64,000 bases of DNA, from NCBI GenBank assembly GCA_039822005.1, contig JBCBMZ010000002.1, forward strand, positions 1 through 64,000, written 5' to 3'. A model generated the notes under the pieces. It did no database searches, had not been told where the DNA came from, and was given only the letters and a program-made list of their open reading frames with translations. How positions within the stretch are numbered: the first letter of the stretch is position 1; every line of letters begins with the position of its first letter. This document shows positions 59,583 through 64,000 of the stretch, piece by piece. The translations under genes were made by a program, and so were the position numbers. Source of the DNA: JBCBDX01 sp039822005 (GTDB lineage: Bacteria; Pseudomonadota; Alphaproteobacteria; Rhizobiales; Rhizobiaceae).

Positions 59583-59975
59583 ATGATCGACAGTGTGGTT
59601 TCCCGTCGCATGATTGAACAGTTGAACACCGTTTCCTCGGTGGCCGCGATGCTCGTGCGGGCGCTCGAGCGCGCCGCAAAGCTTTATGAAGAGCGCGTTA
59701 AATCGACGGAAACCTATGATCCAAAGCTAATGGATGAGGGCGTCAGGCTTGCGACTGCGTTGGATCGTTTGCGCAAGGCAGGCGAAGAAATTGCAACACA
59801 TGAACTCAATCAGACATCGACACAAAATGACGTGCAAACCCGTGACTTAGTAACAAAATTGGAAACAGAAATTGAGGCCACAATCGCCCAGCGTGTGGCG
59901 GCGTTTGCTGATGGCATACCCGCCCAGTGTCCACAATGCGGTGCTGAACTGCCAAAGCTGGAGGTTGCGAAATAG
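59583..59975 (+). CDS. GTA cluster first gene, candidate small terminase (TerS-like)
   Basis: A 130-residue mostly helical, coiled-coil-prone protein (20-110 rich in Ala, Glu, Arg and Leu heptads) ending in a Cys-X2-Cys motif (AQCPQCGAELPKLEV). I recognise no named domain. Its position directly before TerL, small size and helical nature match gene 1 (TerS) of the Rhodobacter-type GTA, so a role in DNA binding during packaging is inferred. A GTG at 59526 lies inside the promoter and is rejected. The TerL gene probably begins within or right after it. Confidence 0.65.
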   Translation: MIDSVVSRRMIEQLNTVSSVAAMLVRALERAAKLYEERVKSTETYDPKLMDEGVRLATALDRLRKAGEEIATHELNQTSTQNDVQTRDLVTKLETEIEATIAQRVAAFADGIPAQCPQCGAELPKLEVAK

Positions 59976-61170
59976 TCAACGCCCGCCTACAAAAAATGAC
60001 TGGCTCACTTGGTTGCTGATCGGCGGACGTGGTTCCGGCAAAACGTTGGCGGGTGCGACATGGGTGCACTATCTGGCAACCGGTATGCGACCCGCAGCAA
60101 CAGTGCCGACGGCGCCAATCGCACTCATCGGCGAAACCATTCATGAAGTGCGTGAGGTGATGATCGATGGCCCCTCCGGCATTCGACAAGTCGCGTCTTT
60201 TGAACGTCCTGTCTATGAAGCAACGCGCCGTCGCCTGATTTGGCCCAATGGCTATGTTGCTCGCGTTTTTTCAGCGCATGATCCCGAGGGGCTTCGTGGT
60301 CCTCAATTTGCGGCATGTTGGGCCGATGAGTTGGGCAAATGGCCAAATGCGCAGCAGGTCTGGGACATGTTGCAGTTTGGATTGAGGTTGGGAAAATGGC
60401 CACGTCAGATGGTGACGACGACGCCGCGGTCAATGAAATTGCTGCGTTCGATCATCGACGACCCCAAAACATGCGTGTCGCACATGACAACGGCGGAAAA
60501 CGCGCAGAACCTCGCCCGTCCGTTTCTGGCGGCGATGACCAAGCAATATGGCGGAACTAGGCTGGGACGTCAGGAGCTGGATGGTCAATATCTGGAAGAA
60601 ATAGAGGGCGCGCTTTGGTCCTCAAAACTGTTGGATCAGAACCGGAGCATAGCTGCGCCGGCCCTGACCCGGATCGTCATTGCAGTCGATCCGCCCGTGA
60701 CAAGCAAATCGTCGTCAGATGCATGCGGGATCATTGCAGCAGGCATAACGGATGATGGGCACATCTATGTTTTGGGCGATCACTCGCTCAAGGCTGCTTC
60801 ACCTGCCCGATGGGCGCAAAAAGTGTGTGATGTGTACCATCTTCTTGGCGCGGACACAGTTATTGCAGAGGTCAATCAAGGCGGAGAGCTCGTACCGACC
60901 ATGATAAAAAACATCGATGCGTCCGTGCATGTAACGAGCGTGCACGCCCGCAAAAGCAAATATATGCGTGCTGAACCGGTTTCGCTGCTCTACGAAAAAG
61001 GCCAAGTCTCACATGTGGGAACACTCGCAGCGCTTGAAGATGAGATGTGCAACTTTGACCCGTCTGGTCGGGCCAATGGTCACTCACCGGACCGTGTCGA
61101 CGCATTGGTTTGGGCCGTCGCCGGATTGACCGCCAGCGGCACGGTGCGCCCCCAAATTCGACCCATCTGA
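59911..61170 (+). CDS. terminase large subunit (TerL) of a gene transfer agent
   Basis: DNA-packaging ATPase and nuclease of up to 419 residues. Walker A is LLIGGRGSGKT, Walker B is FAACWADELGKW, and the coupling/nuclease part contains IVIAVDPPVTSKSSSDACGI (RNase H-like) and DRVDALVWAVAGL near the end; this is the GTA/T4-like packaging motor. The start is unclear: ATG 59911 overlaps the previous gene by 65 nt, while TTG 59965 sits at its end and gives about 401 residues. Size and order match GTA gene 2. Confidence 0.9.
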   Translation: MAYPPSVHNAVLNCQSWRLRNSQRPPTKNDWLTWLLIGGRGSGKTLAGATWVHYLATGMRPAATVPTAPIALIGETIHEVREVMIDGPSGIRQVASFERPVYEATRRRLIWPNGYVARVFSAHDPEGLRGPQFAACWADELGKWPNAQQVWDMLQFGLRLGKWPRQMVTTTPRSMKLLRSIIDDPKTCVSHMTTAENAQNLARPFLAAMTKQYGGTRLGRQELDGQYLEEIEGALWSSKLLDQNRSIAAPALTRIVIAVDPPVTSKSSSDACGIIAAGITDDGHIYVLGDHSLKAASPARWAQKVCDVYHLLGADTVIAEVNQGGELVPTMIKNIDASVHVTSVHARKSKYMRAEPVSLLYEKGQVSHVGTLAALEDEMCNFDPSGRANGHSPDRVDALVWAVAGLTASGTVRPQIRPI

Positions 61171-61189
61171 TACCCCAAGAGAGGGAATT

Positions 61190-62407
61190 ATGAATAAAAA
61201 GGAAGCTACCCACCGGTGGCCGACGCGATGGTTTGCGCGTGCACACAAGGAAAAAGTCGGCAAGACGCTCGCCAGGAAAAGTGCGATCACATCTGCCTTC
61301 GTGACCGGACAGTCACAGCATACACCGGTCAACTTTGCCGCGATGGCCTCGGAGGGGTATGGTCGTAATCCGATCGTCTACCGCTGCGTGCGCATGATTT
61401 GCGAAGCGGCAGCATCGGTTCCCTGGACCGGATATGAGGGCACGCAAGAAGCATCCGCCCACAGTGGCCTTGCACTTATCGAGCGGCCCAACGGGCAGGA
61501 GACGCGTCAGGCGTTTTTGGAAAAGCTGATCACGAGCCTCCTTTTGTCCGGAGACGCATTTGTTGAGCGTGTCGAGCCTGTTCCGAGCATGCACAAGTTT
61601 TTCGTTCTTCGTTCCGATCATGTAAGCGTTGAAACGGATGCCGCAGGTTGGCCGACAGCACTTTGTGTACGGCGTGCCGGCAAAAAGAAAATGCTGATGT
61701 TAGACGACGGGGGAAGCCTCGGCGAAGCGTTGCATCTGCGTTTGATCGATCCGCTAAGCGATGTGCACGGCCAATCTCCATTGCAAGCAGCCATTTCGGC
61801 GCTCGATGTGCACAATGCCGCCGCCCTTTGGAACAAGTCACTCCTGGACAACGCTGCCAGGCCGAGTGGAGCGCTGATTTATGCGCCTTCAGACAATTCC
61901 AGCCTGACACCGGAGCAATTCGAAGCCCTTAAGGGAGAGTTGGACGCCAGTTTTTCCGGTAGCCGAAATGCCGGCCGACCCCTTTTATTGGAGGGCGGGC
62001 TTGATTGGAAAGCGATGGGACTCACCCCGTCTGACATGGATTTCATTGAAACGAAGAATAATGCCAGCCGAGAGATCGCGCTCGCGTTCGGCGTACCGCC
62101 GATGCTGCTTGGTATTCCCGGCGACAATACGTTTGCAAACTATCAGGAGGCCCAACGTGCGTTCTACAGGCTGACGGTGCTTCCTCTCCTACGGCGCATC
62201 GTAGCTTCATTTACCCATTGGCTTGCCCCGGCCAACGGCATTCACTTCAGGTATGACATCGACACCGATCAGATAGAGGGGCTGGCATCCGAGCGCGACA
62301 GCCTTTGGAAACGGCTGGAAGAGGCTTCGTTCCTGACAGAGGCGGAAAAACGCGAGGCCGTTGGATATTCTCCGGTTCCTACAGGTGTGGAACAGCCCAA
62401 TGCATGA
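61190..62407 (+). CDS. GTA/phage portal protein (HK97 family)
   Basis: A 405-residue portal subunit that forms the dodecameric ring through which DNA enters the capsid. YGRNPIVYRCVRMICEAAASVPW near the N-terminus and NASREIALAFGVPPMLLGIPGDNTFANYQEA in the C-terminal half (positions about 285-315) are diagnostic of HK97-type portals. AGAGAGGG lies upstream of the ATG. Corresponds to GTA gene 3. Confidence 0.94.
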   Translation: MNKKEATHRWPTRWFARAHKEKVGKTLARKSAITSAFVTGQSQHTPVNFAAMASEGYGRNPIVYRCVRMICEAAASVPWTGYEGTQEASAHSGLALIERPNGQETRQAFLEKLITSLLLSGDAFVERVEPVPSMHKFFVLRSDHVSVETDAAGWPTALCVRRAGKKKMLMLDDGGSLGEALHLRLIDPLSDVHGQSPLQAAISALDVHNAAALWNKSLLDNAARPSGALIYAPSDNSSLTPEQFEALKGELDASFSGSRNAGRPLLLEGGLDWKAMGLTPSDMDFIETKNNASREIALAFGVPPMLLGIPGDNTFANYQEAQRAFYRLTVLPLLRRIVASFTHWLAPANGIHFRYDIDTDQIEGLASERDSLWKRLEEASFLTEAEKREAVGYSPVPTGVEQPNA

Positions 62408-62756
62408 AACAACAAGCGCGGCTGTCAGCGTGTTGACGGAAAAAGCCACCGGAGCGGTGATCGGATCAGCGATCTCAATTGCCTACGTTTTCCCTCAAGG
62501 TCGGCGTGATGCAGCCATCAGGTTTTTCACAGGCGTGGCCGGTGGTCTCGTTTTCGGCACGACTGTCGGTGTGAAGTTGGCTCGGGAAATGGGGATCGCC
62601 GACATTTTAAGCGAAGGTGAAACCGTGATGATGGGATCAGCTGTCGCCTCTATGGCGATTTGGTGGGTGATGGGCTTTTTGCTCAGAGCAGCGAAACTGC
62701 CCGTCGAGAAACAACCAAAGCATGGAAAAAAAGCTGAAAAAGAAGGGCACGCATGA
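62400..62756 (+). CDS. small membrane protein between portal and protease (GTA gene 3.5 position)
   Basis: A 118-residue protein with two to three hydrophobic segments (about 15-32, 42-60, 74-98) and a basic tail (KKAEKEGHA). It overlaps the portal gene by 8 nt and its TGA overlaps the protease ATG, so all three are coupled. DUF6107-like proteins occupy this place in some rhizobial GTAs. Holin-like membrane activity is possible but only inferred. Confidence 0.75.
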   Translation: MHETTSAAVSVLTEKATGAVIGSAISIAYVFPQGRRDAAIRFFTGVAGGLVFGTTVGVKLAREMGIADILSEGETVMMGSAVASMAIWWVMGFLLRAAKLPVEKQPKHGKKAEKEGHA

Positions 62757-63436
62757 CGAATATCACGCGCAAATTTGTTTCGACAAACGCTGTCAACGTC
62801 GAGGCAGACGGATCGTTTTCCGGTTACGCCAGCGTCTTTGATGTTGTTGACTTGGGCGAGGAGCAGGTCGCGCCGGGCGCGTTCAAAGACTGCCTGAAAG
62901 CCAAGGGTGCCAAAGGCATACGCATGCTGTTTCAACATGATCCAGATGCGCCCATAGGGCATTGGACCCGCGTTGAGGAAGATCGCTATGGCCTCGCTGT
63001 ATCCGGTGTCATTGACACCAACATCGAGAAAGGCCGGGAAGTCTTGTCAATGCTGCGGACCGGCGCGCTCGATGGTCTTTCCATTGGTTTCAAAGCCGTG
63101 GAAACAAATGCCGATCCGCACTCCGGCGTTCGGCGGATCATCAAGGCTGATCTGTGGGAGATATCAATCGTGACTTTTCCCATGCTCCCGCAGGCGCGTG
63201 TCCATGATGTAAAATCATCGGGCCGCTGGCCGAGTAAAAGAACGTTCGAACGGTGGCTCGTGCGCGATGCCGGGTTCACCCGACGCCAAGCCCATACCAT
63301 CATTGCCAAGGGCTACAATGGATTGTGTACCGCGCGGGACGCCGGATCGAGCGCAACCACCGCCGAGGCGGCTAATGCGGCCAATGCGGACCTGGCCAAG
63401 GTCATTTACCGCGCCGCCTCCAAACTTACTTCCTAA
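62753..63436 (+). CDS. GTA/phage prohead protease (HK97 family, S78)
   Basis: A 227-residue protein that cleaves the scaffold and capsid N-terminus during head maturation. FSGYASVFDVVDLGEEQVAPGAF, MLFQHDPDAPIGHW (candidate catalytic His) and GALDGLSIGFKAVE with the serine, followed by EISIVTFPMLPQARV, are all protease marks. The C-terminal 70 residues are a basic extension. GAAGGG upstream; ATG overlaps the previous stop. Corresponds to GTA gene 4. Confidence 0.94.
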   Translation: MTNITRKFVSTNAVNVEADGSFSGYASVFDVVDLGEEQVAPGAFKDCLKAKGAKGIRMLFQHDPDAPIGHWTRVEEDRYGLAVSGVIDTNIEKGREVLSMLRTGALDGLSIGFKAVETNADPHSGVRRIIKADLWEISIVTFPMLPQARVHDVKSSGRWPSKRTFERWLVRDAGFTRRQAHTIIAKGYNGLCTARDAGSSATTAEAANAANADLAKVIYRAASKLTS

Positions 63437-63451
63437 ACCAAGGACAATATT

Positions 63452-64000
63452 ATGATGAACTCCGCAACGGAGCCCGGTCGGGCTCCGAACAGAAAAGCTA
63501 TGCCTGTCGCAGCCTTGCCGGTAAGCCAGGCACAAGACGTGGCTGAAGCGTTTGACGACTTCATGCGCGCTTTTGAATCCTTCAAAGAAGCAAATGATGA
63601 ACGCTTGCAACAATTGGAAACGCAAGTCGGAACGGATCCTCTGACTGTCGCCAAGGTCGACAATATCAACGCCGCGGTCGACGAACAAAAGCGCATCCTT
63701 GAGGCGCTTGTGGAAAAGGCCGCGCGAAATGTCGGCGGCGGGACGAGTTTTGGGCGGTCATCGACCATCCACAAGTCTGCGTTTGAACGCTACGTCCGCT
63801 CAGGGCAGGAAACGGGGCTTCGCGATTTGGAGGCCAAGTCGATGAACTATGGTTCCGGGCCGGACGGCGGCTATCTGGTGCCGCCGGAACTGGAGACAGA
63901 TATCGGTAACCGGCTAGCGGCGATTTCACCGATGCGCGATTTGGCAAGCGTTCGGCAAGTCACCAGTGCAATTCTGAAGAAGCCTTTTGCAACCGGTGGA
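63452..64000 (+). CDS. GTA/phage major capsid protein (HK97 gp5 family), truncated by the window end
   Basis: The reading frame is open to the last base and gives 183 residues. A helical N-terminal region (about 25-100, a scaffold-like delta domain with DDFMRAFESFKEAND) precedes NYGSGPDGGYLVPPELETDI, the GGYLVPP motif of HK97-type capsids, then SPMRDLASVRQVTS. Cleavage by the adjacent protease would remove the N-terminal region in this family. AAGGAC lies 6 nt before ATG 63452. Corresponds to GTA gene 5. Confidence 0.93.
   Translation, partial: MMNSATEPGRAPNRKAMPVAALPVSQAQDVAEAFDDFMRAFESFKEANDERLQQLETQVGTDPLTVAKVDNINAAVDEQKRILEALVEKAARNVGGGTSFGRSSTIHKSAFERYVRSGQETGLRDLEAKSMNYGSGPDGGYLVPPELETDIGNRLAAISPMRDLASVRQVTSAILKKPFATGG

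Noticed and set aside
1..64000. CRISPR array, insertion sequences, rRNA or toxin-antitoxin pairs
   Set aside because: I saw no regularly spaced repeats, transposase-like proteins, rRNA sequence or paired small toxin/antitoxin genes.

Overview
The window is a chromosomal stretch of an alphaproteobacterium, most likely of the order Hyphomicrobiales (Rhizobiales). The evidence is a RirA-type Rrf2 iron regulator with two TGA-N9-TCA (IRO) boxes, a MucR/Ros zinc-finger regulator followed by a stand-alone DnaA domain-IV protein and a DUF6456-like protein, a Tat-exported beta-helix protein of the TIGR03808 type, several rhizobial DUF families (DUF5330, DUF1491, DUF2336, DUF983) and the start of a gene transfer agent (GTA) head cluster. 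Base composition looks moderate in GC by eye. I see no insertion sequence, integrase, CRISPR array or rRNA; one tRNA gene is present.

Layout. 1-8.1 kb: a pseudoazurin, a TerC membrane protein with a CaiB-type CoA-transferase, a lipase-like hydrolase behind a TPR protein, a membrane/coiled-coil/pentapeptide protein, and the ABC-F factor EttA. 8.1-20.4 kb: surface polysaccharide and sulfate activation. An O-antigen ligase-like protein, a WbpM/CapD-type dehydratase and a priming sugar transferase precede rfbACBD (dTDP-rhamnose), a glycosyltransferase, and cysQ-cysD-cysNC (PAPS synthesis and recycling). 20.4-24.1 kb: tRNA-Gln and an iron uptake locus, with permease and binding protein convergent and RirA divergent from the binding protein. 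24.1-30.3 kb: a SAF-domain dehydrogenase, dxs, a phosphohexomutase and asparaginase II.

30.3-42.8 kb: mixed metabolic and stress genes. These include a YbjQ pair, a beta-helix protein, a HerA-like ATPase, a HXXEE protein, a haloacid dehalogenase, an aminotransferase, Fe/Mn superoxide dismutase, cytochrome c', a diheme cytochrome c, oligopeptidase B, a GST and MsrB. 42.9-48.8 kb: a compact seven-gene mrp/mnh Na+/H+ antiporter operon with overlapping start and stop codons. 48.9-59.5 kb: a regulatory and envelope block: mucR, the DnaA-like protein, DUF6456, sufE, DUF5330, a soluble PAS-type histidine kinase, a peptidoglycan-binding membrane protein, DUF1491, DUF2336, a DUF1254/DUF1214-like pair, a class A PBP and DUF983.

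59.5-64 kb: the head-packaging end of a GTA-like cluster: a TerS candidate, TerL, portal, a small membrane protein, prohead protease and a major capsid protein cut by the window end. A near-consensus sigma-70 promoter lies just before it. The most interesting signals are non-coding: the paired IRO boxes, a terminator that would occlude the next gene's Shine-Dalgarno sequence, inverted repeats in the leaders of mucR and the DnaA-like gene, a CtrA-like box, a perfect palindrome upstream of the PBP gene, and a motif shared by the DnaA-like leader and the GTA promoter region.
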